From Cupriavidus sp. EM10 (lineage in GTDB: Bacteria; Pseudomonadota; Gammaproteobacteria; Burkholderiales; Burkholderiaceae): 64,000 nucleotides of DNA. Every line of letters begins with the position of its first letter. Within the stretch, counting starts at the first letter, position 1. Shown here one piece after another: positions 53,360 through 64,000 of this stretch. Location of the stretch: NCBI RefSeq assembly GCF_018729255.1, contig NZ_CP076060.1, positions 1,860,001 to 1,924,000 of the forward strand. The letters run 5' to 3'. A program made the position numbers and the translations under genes. The notes under the pieces were generated by a model. That model worked only from the letters and a program-made list of their open reading frames with translations. It was not told the origin of the DNA and did no database searches.

Positions 53360-54280
53360 TTACTTGTAGCGGATGGTGGGGTTGATCACGGTGTACAGCA
53401 GGTCCACCACCAGGTTGATCAGGATGAATTCCAGCGAGAACAGCAGCACTTCGGCCTGGATCACCGGGTAGTCGCGCATTTCCACGGCATCCACCAGCAG
53501 ACGGCCCAGGCCGGGCCAGTTGAACACCATCTCCACCAGGATCGAGCCGCCCAGCAGGAAGCCGAACTGCAGGCCCATCATCGTCACCACGGGAATCATG
53601 GCGTTGCGCAGCGTGTGCTTGATCACCACCACGGTCTCGCGCACGCCCTTGGCGCGCGCGGTGCGCACGAAGTCTTCCTGCAGCACCTCGATGAACGACG
53701 CCCGCGTGAAGCGCGCCATCACGGCGGCCACGGCGGCGCCCAGCGTCAGCGACGGCAGGATGTAGTGCTTCCAGCTGTCGGCGCCGATCGACGGCAGCCA
53801 GCCCAGCTGCACCGAGAAAATCTCCATCAGCAGCATGCCCAGCGCAAAGGCCGGGAACGAGATGCCCGACACGGCCAGCGTCATGCCCAGGCGGTCGGGC
53901 CACTTGTTGCGCCAGACGGCGGAACTGATGCCGATGGCCATGCCGAAAATCACGGCCCAGACCATCGACGCGACGGTCAGGTACAGCGTCGGCAGGAAGC
54001 GCTCGCCGATTTCCTGCGAAACCGGGCGCTTGGAGCGCAGCGATGTCCCGAACTCTCCCTGCAGGGCATTCGTGAAGAAGCGCACGAACTGCTCGTGCAT
54101 CGGCTTGTCGAGCCCCAGGTCCTTGCGGACCAGCTCGACGGTCGCCTGATCGGCTTCCGGGCCCGCGGCCAGCCGCGCCGGATCGCCAGGCAGCAGGTGG
54201 ACGAACAGAAACACCAACACTGCCACGAGCAGCATCGTCGGTATGACGCCCAGGAATCGTTTGAGGAAGTAATTCAGCAT
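53360..54280 (-). CDS. gsiC: Peptide/glutathione ABC transporter permease GsiC type
   Basis: 306-residue permease of the DppB/GsiC type ([20 protein letters not shown]). Six hydrophobic helices, with an EAA-like contact loop in [20 protein letters not shown]. It lies 313 bp after gsiB, a gap holding two hairpin structures including a REP-like element. Confidence 0.93.
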   Translation of the reverse strand: MLNYFLKRFLGVIPTMLLVAVLVFLFVHLLPGDPARLAAGPEADQATVELVRKDLGLDKPMHEQFVRFFTNALQGEFGTSLRSKRPVSQEIGERFLPTLYLTVASMVWAVIFGMAIGISSAVWRNKWPDRLGMTLAVSGISFPAFALGMLLMEIFSVQLGWLPSIGADSWKHYILPSLTLGAAVAAVMARFTRASFIEVLQEDFVRTARAKGVRETVVVIKHTLRNAMIPVVTMMGLQFGFLLGGSILVEMVFNWPGLGRLLVDAVEMRDYPVIQAEVLLFSLEFILINLVVDLLYTVINPTIRYK

Positions 54281-54314
54281 CCTGACACCAGAAAACCAGA
54301 AATTTGAGACCGGT

Positions 54315-54355
54315 GGCCGCCCGCCCTTTCACCCCGCATACACGGGCAGGCGGCC
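54315..54355 (-). repeat. Hairpin in the gsiB-gsiC gap
   Basis: GGCCGCCCGCCC (54315-54326) pairs with GGGCAGGCGGCC (54344-54355): a 12-bp stem with one mismatch and a 17-nt loop. No T tract follows. It lies between the REP-like element and the gsiC start in the 313-bp gap (54281-54593). Confidence 0.6.
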
Positions 54356-54451
54356 TCTCGGCTTACCGCATTTATAAACAGCTTGTTTTATTTACTGCTT
54401 ACCGCGACTGCTACCACTTCTCTGCGTTGCCGCTCGAACTCCTGCGGCTCT

Positions 54452-54575
54452 GCTCCCCTCTCCCGCGTGCGGGAGAGGGGTTGGGGTGAGGGTGGGCGGC
54501 CAAAAATGCGACTGGCGCATGTCGAACCGCTTTACCCTCACCCCCGGCCCCTCTCCCGGAGGGAGAGGGAGAAAC
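54452..54575. repeat. Composite REP/BIME-like element, copy B, between gsiB and gsiC
   Basis: Left hairpin CCCCTCTCCCGC/GCGGGAGAGGGG (54455-54480), ttggggtgaggg, a 42-bp spacer, ccctcacccc, right hairpin CCCCTCTCCC/GGGAGAGGG (54548-54569). Same architecture as copies A and C. Confidence 0.8.
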
Positions 54576-54593
54576 CAGGGGAGAAAACCAGCT

Positions 54594-56144
54594 TTACTGC
54601 TTGATATCGATCTCGTCGAAGTTGAACGAGCCGTCAGGCATCACGTAGGCGCCGGTCAGGCGCTTGGCGCGGGCGTACAGGATCTTCTCGGTCACCAGGA
54701 AGGCCCACGGCGCGTCGTTCCAGATGCGTTGCTGGGCATCCTTGTACAGCTTGGCCTTCTCGGCGCGGTCGGTCGTACGCAGCGCGCCGGCGATGTCGGC
54801 ATCCACCTGGTCGTTCTTGTAGTACGCCGTGTTCAGCAGCTTCGGCGGCATCGATTCCGACGCCAGCAGCGGACGCAGCGCCCAGTCCGATTCACCGGTC
54901 GACGACGACCAGCCCACGTAGTACATGCGTACGCCGGCTTCCTCCGGCTTCTGCACCGATTCCACGCGCTCCACGCGCTGGCCGGCTTCCAGGGCCAGCA
55001 CCTGCGCCTTGATGCCCACCTGCTGCAGCTGCTGCTGCACGAACTGGATCACCTTCTGCGCGGTGGTGTGGTTGTAGGCCGACCACAGCGTGGTCTCGAA
55101 GCCGTTCGGGTAGCCGGCTTCCTTCAGCAGCTCGCGCGCCTTGGCCGGGTTGTACGGCCACGGGCCCAGCTTCTCGGCATAGTCCACGCCATGCGGCACC
55201 ACGCCGTCAGCCGGCACGGCATGGCCGGCGAACGCCACCTTGGCCAGCGCGTCCTTGTTGATCGCGTAGTTGATGGCCTGGCGCACCTTCGGGTCGTTGA
55301 ACGGCTTCACCGTGGTGTTCAGCGACAGGTAGCGCTGGATGATCGACGGCGAATCGATCAGGTCCACCTTCGGGCTGGCCTTCAGCACGGCAGCCTGCTC
55401 GAACGGGATGCTGAACGCGAAGTCAGCCTCGCCGGTCTGCATCACGGCCGAGCGCGTGTTGTTGTCCACCACGGGCTTCCACGTGATCGTGTCGATCTTC
55501 GGGTAGCCGGTCTTCCAGTAGCCGGCAAACTTCTTGCCCTTCAGGTAGTCGGTCTGCTTCCATTCCACGAACTCGAACGGGCCCGTGCCCACCGGGTGGA
55601 AGGCGATGTCCTTGCCGTACTTCTTCAGCGCGGTCGGGCTGATCATCACGGCCGACGGGTGGGCCAGCACGTTGATGAACGGCGAGAACGGCTCCTTGAG
55701 CGTCACGCGGGCGGTGTACGGGTCAACCACCTCGGTCTTGGCCACGCGGTTGAACAGCGTGTAGCGCTTGAGCTTGTTGGCCGGATCGGTCACGCGGTCG
55801 AAGCTGGCCTTGACGGCCGTGGCGTCGAACGTGGTGCCGTCGTGGAACTTGATGTTCTTCTTGAGCTTGAACGTGTAGACCAGGCCGTCCTTGCTGACGT
55901 CATAGCTCTCGGCCAGCACGTTGACCAGCTTCAGGTCCTTGTCGAAGCCGAACAGGCCCTGGTAGAACGACTTGGTGGCGGCCTGCGACAGCGTGTCGTT
56001 GGCGTCGTACGGATCGAGCGTGGTGAACGTCGAATACACGGCCATCACCGCATCCTTGGCGGCAAAGGCCGGGGCAGCGGCCAGCATACCCATGGCGCCG
56101 ACGGCGGCAGCACCGGCCATCAGCCGGAAAGAAACCTTGGACAT
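54594..56144 (-). CDS. gsiB: Peptide/glutathione ABC transporter substrate-binding protein (GsiB type)
   Basis: 516-residue periplasmic binding protein of family 5. The signal peptide ends near AAPAFA (about residue 28). The DppA/GsiB fold is typical ([40 protein letters not shown]). GAGGAG precedes ATG 56144; a longer upstream frame has no signal peptide. The 88-bp gap to gsiA contains short GGAATACAG repeats. The ligand could be glutathione or other short peptides. Confidence 0.92.
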   Translation of the reverse strand: MSKVSFRLMAGAAAVGAMGMLAAAPAFAAKDAVMAVYSTFTTLDPYDANDTLSQAATKSFYQGLFGFDKDLKLVNVLAESYDVSKDGLVYTFKLKKNIKFHDGTTFDATAVKASFDRVTDPANKLKRYTLFNRVAKTEVVDPYTARVTLKEPFSPFINVLAHPSAVMISPTALKKYGKDIAFHPVGTGPFEFVEWKQTDYLKGKKFAGYWKTGYPKIDTITWKPVVDNNTRSAVMQTGEADFAFSIPFEQAAVLKASPKVDLIDSPSIIQRYLSLNTTVKPFNDPKVRQAINYAINKDALAKVAFAGHAVPADGVVPHGVDYAEKLGPWPYNPAKARELLKEAGYPNGFETTLWSAYNHTTAQKVIQFVQQQLQQVGIKAQVLALEAGQRVERVESVQKPEEAGVRMYYVGWSSSTGESDWALRPLLASESMPPKLLNTAYYKNDQVDADIAGALRTTDRAEKAKLYKDAQQRIWNDAPWAFLVTEKILYARAKRLTGAYVMPDGSFNFDEIDIKQ

Positions 56145-56232
56145 CTCTTCTCCTCTATCGGGAAAGCAGGAATACAGGGAATACAGGGATACAGCGACTT
56201 CGGGACTACGTAATCGGTAACGGGCGCCGCGC

Positions 56233-58125
<1,893 letters not shown>

Positions 58126-58126
58126 A

Positions 58127-59104
58127 TCAGCCGTAGATCCAGACGTTGACCGGTTCGCCCACGCGGGCCAGGCCGCGATACATGCCTTCGGTGTTGAACG
58201 GCAACGTCACGTTGCCCGCGCGATCCACCGCGATCAGGCCGCCCCGGCCGTGGATGGCCGGCAGCTTTTCCATGACCACGCGGCGCGCCGATTCCTCCAG
58301 CGACAAGCCCGCGTAGCGCATCTGCGCCGACACGTCGAAGGCGGCCGCCGTGCGGATGAACATCTCGCCGGTGCCCGTGGCGGACACGGCCGCCACGTCG
58401 TCGGCATAGCAGCCGGCGCCCAGCACCGGGGTATCGCCCACGCGCCCCACCTGCTTGTTGGTCACCCCGCCGGTGGAGGTGGCCGCAGCCAGGTTGCCGT
58501 TGGCATCGCAGGCCACGGCGCCGACCGTGCCGAATTTCTTGTCGGCATCGAGCGGATCGGCCTTGCCTTCCTGCGCGGCCCTGGCGGCCAGCGCGGCGGC
58601 GTCGTGGTCCAGCAGCGCCATGCCCGTGGTGCCCTGGGCGCGCTGCCATTGGTCGTAGCGGGCCTGCGTGAAGTAGTATTCCGGCGCCACCAGCTCCAGT
58701 CCTTGCGCTTCGGCAAAGGCTTCTGCACCTTCGCCGGCAAACAGCACGTGTTCGCTCTTTTCCAGCACGGCGCGGGCGGCCAGCACAGGATTGCGCAGGC
58801 GCTTGACGCAGGCCACGGCGCCGGCGTTCAGCGTGGCGCCATCCATGACCGAGGCGTCCAGCTCGTAGGTGCCGGCGTGCGTCAGCACGGCGCCCTTGCC
58901 GGCGTTGAACAGCGGGCATTCTTCGAGCAGGCGCACGGCTTCGGTCACGGCGTCGAGCGCGCTGCCGCCTTCGGCCAGCACGCGCTGGCCGGCCAGCAGC
59001 ACCTGTTCCAGCGCGACGGTGTATTCGCGTTCGCGGTTGGCGTCCATGGCCGCACGGGTGATCGTGCCGGCGCCGCCGTGGATGGCGATAACAGCTTGAG
59101 GCAT
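58127..59104 (-). CDS. iaaA: Isoaspartyl peptidase / L-asparaginase (plant type)
   Basis: 325-residue N-terminal-nucleophile hydrolase that self-cleaves before Thr193 ([11 protein letters not shown]) and hydrolyses beta-aspartyl peptides and asparagine. Further marks: AIHGGAGTI at the start, [20 protein letters not shown], and TGTGEMFIR. Start ATG 59104; a longer upstream frame is rejected. It lies 26 bp after the RpiR gene and 1 bp before gsiA, so regulator, peptidase and importer are one transcript. Confidence 0.95.
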   Translation of the reverse strand: MPQAVIAIHGGAGTITRAAMDANREREYTVALEQVLLAGQRVLAEGGSALDAVTEAVRLLEECPLFNAGKGAVLTHAGTYELDASVMDGATLNAGAVACVKRLRNPVLAARAVLEKSEHVLFAGEGAEAFAEAQGLELVAPEYYFTQARYDQWQRAQGTTGMALLDHDAAALAARAAQEGKADPLDADKKFGTVGAVACDANGNLAAATSTGGVTNKQVGRVGDTPVLGAGCYADDVAAVSATGTGEMFIRTAAAFDVSAQMRYAGLSLEESARRVVMEKLPAIHGRGGLIAVDRAGNVTLPFNTEGMYRGLARVGEPVNVWIYG

Positions 59105-59130
59105 AGGTCCTTCTACTTCCCTTCTTGACT

Positions 59131-60033
59131 TCAGTCTGAGGATTTCTGCGCCGCGCGGTCGTCGCGCGCACCGGGCGCGCCGTACAGCCACGGCAACAGG
59201 AATTCGGTCATCTCGGCGGCCGCCTTCACGGCGCGCACCGAACGGTAGGACACCGCGCCGCACAGCGCCTCGATCAGCGCCAGCACCGTGGCTTCGGAAT
59301 TGGCCGACAGCCGGTTGCCAGCGTTCGCATAGAGCGAGATATCGGCCAGCGGCGCCAGCGGCGACGTCGGCCCGTCGGTCAGCGCCAGCAGCCGGCCGCC
59401 GTGCGCCTTCACGCGCTCGGCCAGCTTCATCGAATCGGTCACGTAGCGCGGAAACGCGATGCAGACCACCAGGTCCTTGGGCGTCAGCTTGAACAGCTGC
59501 CGCGCCGCGTGCGACGCCCCGCCTACCGTCGACACCGACGTCACCATCCGGCAGTGCATTTCCAGTCCGTGCTGCATCAGGCCGGCCAGGTAGCCGCTGG
59601 CGCCGAAGCCCATCACATAGACGCGCTCGGCTTCCAGGATGGCATCCACCGCCCGCTCGATCGATTCCGGATCGAGATTGCGGCGCGTGGACTCCAGGTT
59701 GCGGGCGCCGTCCTCCAGCGAGGCGGCAAAGACATCCGCCACCGTGCTCGGGCGGGCCAGTTCGTCGCGCAGCCGCTCCACCGGGGCCAGCGTTGCCTCG
59801 AAGCCGCGCACCAGCTCGGCGCGAAACTGCGGATAGCCTTCGAAGCCCAGCGCCTTGGCAAAGCGGTTGGCCGTGGCCACCGACACCTCGACGGCCGTCG
59901 CAAATTCGTCGATCCGCATCGTGGCCGCGCGAAACAGGTTGTCCAGCACATAGTTCGCCATGCGCTGGTGCGCCGGCGTCAGTGTGGGCAACGCACGGGC
60001 GATGCGGTCGGAAATCGTCTGGCCGATGGGCAT
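59131..60033 (-). CDS. MurR/RpiR-family regulator of the peptide operon
   Basis: 300 residues from ATG 60033. N-terminal RpiR helix-turn-helix (about 1-75; TVEVSVATANRF-like AVEVSVATANRFAKALGFEG) and a C-terminal SIS domain (about 125-260; ERVYVMGFGASGYLAGLM, AFPRYVTDSMKLAERVKAHG) that in relatives binds phosphosugars or amino-sugar phosphates. First gene of the transcript leading to iaaA-gsi, and about 104 bp downstream of a perfect palindrome that it may bind. Confidence 0.9.
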   Translation of the reverse strand: MPIGQTISDRIARALPTLTPAHQRMANYVLDNLFRAATMRIDEFATAVEVSVATANRFAKALGFEGYPQFRAELVRGFEATLAPVERLRDELARPSTVADVFAASLEDGARNLESTRRNLDPESIERAVDAILEAERVYVMGFGASGYLAGLMQHGLEMHCRMVTSVSTVGGASHAARQLFKLTPKDLVVCIAFPRYVTDSMKLAERVKAHGGRLLALTDGPTSPLAPLADISLYANAGNRLSANSEATVLALIEALCGAVSYRSVRAVKAAAEMTEFLLPWLYGAPGARDDRAAQKSSD

Positions 60034-60136
60034 GTCAGGACGTTTGCAGGGTTGGTTGGCACCACGTCGAGGCATCGGCGACGGTGTCGGCAATGCGTTC
60101 GCTGGTGTAAAGGCACTTTCGCAGTGCAGCACTCAA

Positions 60137-60152
60137 TGTAAATAAATTTACA
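60137..60152. promoter_or_regulatory. Perfect palindrome, putative RpiR operator
   Basis: TGTAAATAAATTTACA: 7-bp arms around AA, in a local A/T-rich patch of the 294-bp divergent gap (60034-60327) between the RpiR and ABC-F genes. It closely resembles known RpiR-family sites such as HexR's TGTAAT...ATTACA. The same gap has a perfect GCGGACC/GGTCCGC hairpin (60244-60263) and TACAAT (60278-60283), a possible -10 for the ABC-F gene. Confidence 0.65.
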
Positions 60153-60327
60153 CGCAAATGGCGTGCCCGCAATGCGCTAAGTGACCGAATACGGGAAATC
60201 CCTCAATACATGGAAGCGGACATGCAAGGCGACTGAAAGCGGCGCGGACCGACAGCGGTCCGCCCGCCCTGGCGCGCTACAATGCCGGCCTGCCGAACGA
60301 ACGGCTGTCCAGCTTCAGCTCTCCCCT

Positions 60328-62250
60328 GTGATACGAATCGACCAGCTTGTCCTCCAGCGCGGCACCAAGGTGCTGTTCGACCACACCAGCGTCACGCTCA
60401 ATCCGGGCGAGCGCGTGGGCCTTGTCGGCGCCAACGGCAGCGGCAAGTCCACCCTGTTCGCGATGCTGCGCGGCGAGCTGCATCCCGATGGCGGCGACGT
60501 GACCGTGCCCACCCAGTGGCGCATCGCACATGTGGCGCAAGAGACTCCCGCAGTCGACCGCACCGCCGTCGAATATGTGATCGACGGCGACACGCACCTG
60601 CGAGACATCGAAGCCCGCATTGCCGCCGCGCAGGCCAGTGGCGACGGATCGGCCGAAGCCGAGGCCCACGCCGCCTATGCCGATGCCGATGGCTATACGG
60701 CCGCCGCCCGCGCCGAGGCGTTGCTGCTGGGCCTGGGTTTCACGCTGCCGCAGGTATCGCAGCCGGTCGCGTCGTTCTCGGGCGGCTGGCGCATGCGCCT
60801 GAACCTGGCCCAGGCGCTGATGTGCCCGTCAGACCTGCTGCTGCTCGACGAACCTACGAACCACCTGGACCTGGACGCCATCGTCTGGCTCGAAGACTGG
60901 CTGGCCCGCTACCCGGGCACGCTGGTGATGATTTCGCACGATCGTGAATTTCTTGATGCAATCTGCACCGTGACGGTGCATATCGAGAACCAGCAGTTGA
61001 AGCGCTACGGCGGCAACTACACGCTGTTCGAGACGATGCGGCTGCAGCAGATGGCCCAGCAGCAGGCCGCCTACTCGCGCCAGCAGAAGGAAATCGCGCA
61101 CCTGGAATCGTTCATCACGCGCTTCAAGGCCAAGGCCACCAAGGCGCGCCAGGCGCAGAGCCGGGTCAAGGCGCTGGAAAAGATGGAGCGGCTGGCGCCC
61201 GTGCACGTGGCGGCCGGCTTCGCGTTCGAATTCCGCGAACCCGATTCGGCGCCCAACCCGATGATGGTGCTCGACAACGTCGACTGCGGCTACGCCGAGG
61301 CCGATCCGCCCACCACCATCCTGCACCGGCTGATGCTGTCGATCCAGAACGGCCAGCGCATCGGCCTGCTCGGCGCCAACGGCCAGGGCAAGTCGACGCT
61401 GGTCAAGACGCTGGCCGGCACCCAGCCGCCGCTCAACGGCACGGTGCGGCTGGGCAAGGGCCTGGTCATCGGCTACTTCGCCCAGCACCAGCTGGAGACG
61501 TTGCGCGACCATGATTCGCCGCTGCAGCACCTGGCGCGGCTGGCCCCCGACGTGCGCGAGCAGGAGCTGCGCGACTTCCTCGGCAGCTTCAATTTCCGGG
61601 GCGACATGGCAACTTCGCCAATCGAACCGTTCTCCGGCGGCGAGAAAGCCCGGCTGGCGCTGTCGCTGATCGTCTGGCAGAAGCCGAACCTGCTGTTGCT
61701 GGACGAGCCGACCAACCACCTGGACCTGGACACGCGCGAGGCGCTGACCATGGCGCTGGCCCAGTTCGAGGGCACGTTGATCCTGGTCTCGCACGACCGG
61801 CACCTGCTGCGCGCCACGTCCGACCAGTTCATGCTGGTGGCCGACGGCACGATCCGCCCGTTCGACGGCGACCTGGACGACTACCGCGACTGGCTGCTGC
61901 AACAGGCCGCCGCCAAACGCAACGCCGCCACGGCCGCCCACGCCGAAGAGGCCACGCCAGCCGTCAACCGCAAGGATCAGCGCCGCGCCGAGGCCGACGA
62001 GCGGGCGCGACTGTCCGTGCTGCGCAAGCCGCTGACCAAGGAACTGGAAAAAGTGGAAAAACGGATGTCGGTCCTGCAAGCCGACAAGACCGTGATCGAC
62101 GCCTTTATGGCCGACTCCTCAAGCTACGAGGAAGCCAACAAGGCGAAGCTGATGGAAATGCTGAAGCGCCAGGGCGAGGTCACGGGCGAACTGGACCAGC
62201 TGGAAGAGCGCTGGCTGGAACTGCAGGAACAGATCGAGCAGATTGCGTGA
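60328..62250 (+). CDS. ABC-F family ATPase (YheS-like)
   Basis: 640 residues from GTG 60328 (VIRIDQLVLQRGTKVLF); a longer upstream frame is rejected as it crosses the promoter region. Two ATPase domains: GANGSGKST / FSGGWRMRL / LLLLDEPTNHL and GANGQGKST / FSGGEKARL / LLLLDEPTNHL. Between them is the ABC-F linker (QQQAAYSRQQKEIAHLESFI). The C-terminus is a charged coiled coil (about 545-640). No membrane segments. Acts on ribosomes by family knowledge; closest in layout to E. coli YheS. Confidence 0.9.
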   Translation: MIRIDQLVLQRGTKVLFDHTSVTLNPGERVGLVGANGSGKSTLFAMLRGELHPDGGDVTVPTQWRIAHVAQETPAVDRTAVEYVIDGDTHLRDIEARIAAAQASGDGSAEAEAHAAYADADGYTAAARAEALLLGLGFTLPQVSQPVASFSGGWRMRLNLAQALMCPSDLLLLDEPTNHLDLDAIVWLEDWLARYPGTLVMISHDREFLDAICTVTVHIENQQLKRYGGNYTLFETMRLQQMAQQQAAYSRQQKEIAHLESFITRFKAKATKARQAQSRVKALEKMERLAPVHVAAGFAFEFREPDSAPNPMMVLDNVDCGYAEADPPTTILHRLMLSIQNGQRIGLLGANGQGKSTLVKTLAGTQPPLNGTVRLGKGLVIGYFAQHQLETLRDHDSPLQHLARLAPDVREQELRDFLGSFNFRGDMATSPIEPFSGGEKARLALSLIVWQKPNLLLLDEPTNHLDLDTREALTMALAQFEGTLILVSHDRHLLRATSDQFMLVADGTIRPFDGDLDDYRDWLLQQAAAKRNAATAAHAEEATPAVNRKDQRRAEADERARLSVLRKPLTKELEKVEKRMSVLQADKTVIDAFMADSSSYEEANKAKLMEMLKRQGEVTGELDQLEERWLELQEQIEQIA

Positions 62251-62273
62251 GGTAAATCAACTGTCTGGACCTG

Positions 62274-62398
62274 CTCCCCTCTCCCGCATGGCGGGAGAGG
62301 GGTTGGGGTGAGGGTAAAAGGGTTCAACAGCGACAGGTCTCATTTTGAACCACCGCGCCCTCTCCCCGGCCCCTCTCCCGCGTCGCGGGAGAGGGGAG
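62274..62398. repeat. Composite REP/BIME-like element, copy C
   Basis: Left hairpin CCCCTCTCCCGC/GCGGGAGAGGGG (62276-62302), ttggggtgaggg, a 43-bp spacer that itself has GGTTCAA/TTGAACC arms (62321-62327 and 62345-62351), ccctctcccc, right hairpin CCCCTCTCCCGC/GCGGGAGAGGGG (62370-62396). Lies between the convergent ABC-F and dsbB genes. Confidence 0.85.
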
Positions 62399-62421
62399 AA
62401 AACCGCGAGTCGAATATCAAT

Positions 62422-62907
62422 TCAGCGGAAATTCCGCTCCCGCCGAATCAGCCCCACCGCCAGCGTCAGCGTCAGGATCAACAGCCAGATCAGCGACCAG
62501 GCCGGGATCGACAGGCCGAACAGCGGCGGCAGCGGCGCGGTGCACAGGCCATCGGAATAGAACACCTGGGGCAGCAGCTTGGCCGTCGGCAGCGCGTTGA
62601 CCCAGTTTTCGAGCGGATCGATGCCGCAAGAGGCCTTCGGGTTCAGGAGCAGCGACACGTGGTAGCCGGCCACCGCGATACCGGCCACGCCGGACAGCAT
62701 GCCCAGCCCCTGCCACAGCGTGCGCGTGTTCTGCGCAATGGCCGCCAGCAGCGAGAAGATGCCGATGCCCAGGAATGCAAAGCGCTGCATGATGCAGAGC
62801 GGGCACGGCTGATAGCCCTCCACATACTGCATATACAGCGCGGCGCCGAGCAGCGCGAACGAGACGACGGCGATCAGCAGGAAATAGGCGCGAGAGTTGG
62901 CTTGCAT
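62422..62907 (-). CDS. dsbB: Disulfide bond formation protein B
   Basis: 161-residue inner-membrane quinone reductase that re-oxidises DsbA. Four TM helices. Redox Cys pairs: Cys35-Cys38 (PCPLC) in the first periplasmic loop and Cys94 and Cys122 (KASCGIDP, SDGLC) in the second. Start ATG 62907; upstream extension rejected. It follows radA on the same strand with a 137-bp gap. Confidence 0.94.
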   Translation of the reverse strand: MQANSRAYFLLIAVVSFALLGAALYMQYVEGYQPCPLCIMQRFAFLGIGIFSLLAAIAQNTRTLWQGLGMLSGVAGIAVAGYHVSLLLNPKASCGIDPLENWVNALPTAKLLPQVFYSDGLCTAPLPPLFGLSIPAWSLIWLLILTLTLAVGLIRRERNFR

Positions 62908-63044
62908 GAATTCAATGACAGGGTGGGCGTCGACGCGAATTATTACCCATTTTCCGTAGCCGCATCGCGCCTGCAGCACATTCCGGCGGGCAGGAAACTG
63001 CGGTCGATTGACGCAGCCCCAAGGTTCCCTCCGCCGGGCTTCGT

Positions 63045-64000
63045 TCAGTCCAGATGCCGCACGCGGTCGATGGCCTGCTCCAGGCGGTCCACGGCGATGA
63101 CCTCCAGCCCGTCGATGGGCTGCTTGGGCGCGTTGGCCTTCGGAATCACGGCCATCGTGAAGCCCAGCTTGGCAGCTTCCTTGAGCCGCTCCTGCCCACG
63201 AGGGCTCGGGCGGATTTCCCCCGCCAGCCCCACTTCGCCAAAGACCACCAGCCCGCGCGGCAGCGGCTTGTTGCGCATCGACGAGTGAATTGATAGCAAA
63301 ACCGCCAGATCGGCGGCCGGCTCCGTAATCTTCACCCCACCCACGGCATTCAGGAAGACGTCCTGGTCGAAGCACGCGATGCCCGCATGCCGGTGCAGCA
63401 CCGCCAGCAGCATGGCCAGCCGGTTCTGCTCCAGGCCTACGGCCAGGCGGCGCGGGTTGGGCACGTTGGCCGTATCGACCAGCGCCTGCACTTCCACCAG
63501 CAACGGGCGGGTGCCCTCCTGCGTCACCAGCACGCACGACCCGGCCACCTGCTCCTCATGCTGCGACAGGAACAGCGCCGACGGATTGCTGATACCGCGC
63601 AGGCCGCGCTCGGTCATCGCAAAAACGCCAAGTTCGTTGACCGCACCGAAGCGGTTCTTGAACGCGCGGATCAGCCGGTGCGACGAATGGGTATCGCCCT
63701 CGAAATACAGCACCGTGTCGACGATATGTTCCAGCACGCGCGGCCCGGCCAGGCTGCCTTCCTTGGTCACGTGGCCCACCAGGATGATCGTGATGTCGCT
63801 GCTCTTGGCGATACGGGTCAACTGCGCCGCGCATTCGCGCACCTGGGCCACCGAGCCCGGCGCCGAGGTCAGCGCCTCCGAATACAGCGTCTGGATCGAG
63901 TCGATCACGGCCACGTCGGGCTTGTCGGCGTCCAGCGCGGCCTGGATCTTCTCCAGCTGGATCTCGGGCAGCAGGCCCAGCGTGGCGGCCTCCACCCCCA
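63045..64000 (-). CDS. radA: DNA repair protein RadA (N-terminal part outside window)
   Basis: RecA-like ATPase that helps branch migration in recombination. The visible C-terminal 318 or so codons carry the end of the RecA core (Walker B VAVIDSIQTLYSEAL, VGHVTKEGSLAGPRVLEHIV), the RadA-specific KNRFG motif (FKNRFGAVNELGVF) and the Lon-protease-like C-terminal domain. The zinc finger and Walker A lie beyond the right edge. Stop at 63045. Confidence 0.95.
   Translation of the reverse strand, partial: GVEAATLGLLPEIQLEKIQAALDADKPDVAVIDSIQTLYSEALTSAPGSVAQVRECAAQLTRIAKSSDITIILVGHVTKEGSLAGPRVLEHIVDTVLYFEGDTHSSHRLIRAFKNRFGAVNELGVFAMTERGLRGISNPSALFLSQHEEQVAGSCVLVTQEGTRPLLVEVQALVDTANVPNPRRLAVGLEQNRLAMLLAVLHRHAGIACFDQDVFLNAVGGVKITEPAADLAVLLSIHSSMRNKPLPRGLVVFGEVGLAGEIRPSPRGQERLKEAAKLGFTMAVIPKANAPKQPIDGLEVIAVDRLEQAIDRVRHLD

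Overview
The window reads as a piece of a GC-rich beta-proteobacterial chromosome, most likely Cupriavidus or a close relative in the Burkholderiaceae. Grounds: the order frr-pyrH-tsf-rpsB / map-glnD-rluF, the smc-zipA-ligA-def block, the dapC-dapD-yffB-dapE-prmB block, and the many TRAP, gsi-type and MHS transport genes. I saw no tRNA, rRNA, CRISPR, prophage or insertion sequence.

Layout. 1-4623: translation and nucleotide genes (frr partial, pyrH, tsf, rpsB on minus; map on plus). 4704-9146: glnD, then a pseudouridine synthase with a very long repeat tail at its N-terminus. 9223-11721: a helix-turn-helix regulator divergent from a DHA2-type efflux pump, with a repeated operator-like site between them. 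11728-19275 (minus): smc-zipA-ligA-def. 19721-25795 (plus): a ferritin-like protein and the succinylase branch of lysine/diaminopimelate synthesis (dapC, dapD, dapE) with a small coiled-coil membrane protein, a Spx/ArsC-like protein and prmB. 26029-28168: a solitary Fic protein with an AT-rich upstream region, and a small RcnB-like exported protein. 28535-39771: a sugar-acid catabolic island (GntR regulator, Zn polyol dehydrogenase, TRAP transporter, enolase-superfamily dehydratase, SDR, UxaA-like dehydratase, ManD-like dehydratase, fructuronate reductase-like enzyme). 39931-43581: MHS transporter, amidohydrolase and LysR regulator. 43601-48254 (minus): a periplasmic molybdenum hydroxylase with 2Fe-2S and triheme cytochrome subunits. 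48562-60033 (minus): RpiR regulator, isoaspartyl peptidase, gsiABCD-type peptide importer and unusual-peptide hydrolases, apparently one regulon. 60328-64000: ABC-F ATPase, dsbB and radA (partial).

How the parts work together. The sugar-acid island couples uptake (TRAP) to oxidation, reduction and three separate dehydratases that should converge on 2-keto-3-deoxy acids, but it has no kinase or aldolase of its own. The RpiR-iaaA-gsi operon couples uptake of short peptides to enzymes that open isopeptide and D-residue bonds. Both operons carry a GC-rich REP-like hairpin exactly between the solute-binding protein gene and the first membrane gene.

Most notable signals: (1) a family of REP/BIME-like elements at five loci, three of them composite with a partly conserved spacer; (2) four genes (XRE regulator, ligA, prmB, LysR) whose reading frame is restored by adding one G/C at or beside a G/C run, which points to undercalled bases in the assembly rather than four real pseudogenes; (3) perfect palindromes upstream of the RpiR operon, the GntR gene and smc; (4) 22 repeats of 33 bp inside the pseudouridine synthase gene. 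No single wholly new system stands out. The peptide operon and the three-dehydratase sugar-acid island are the best candidates for undescribed substrate range.
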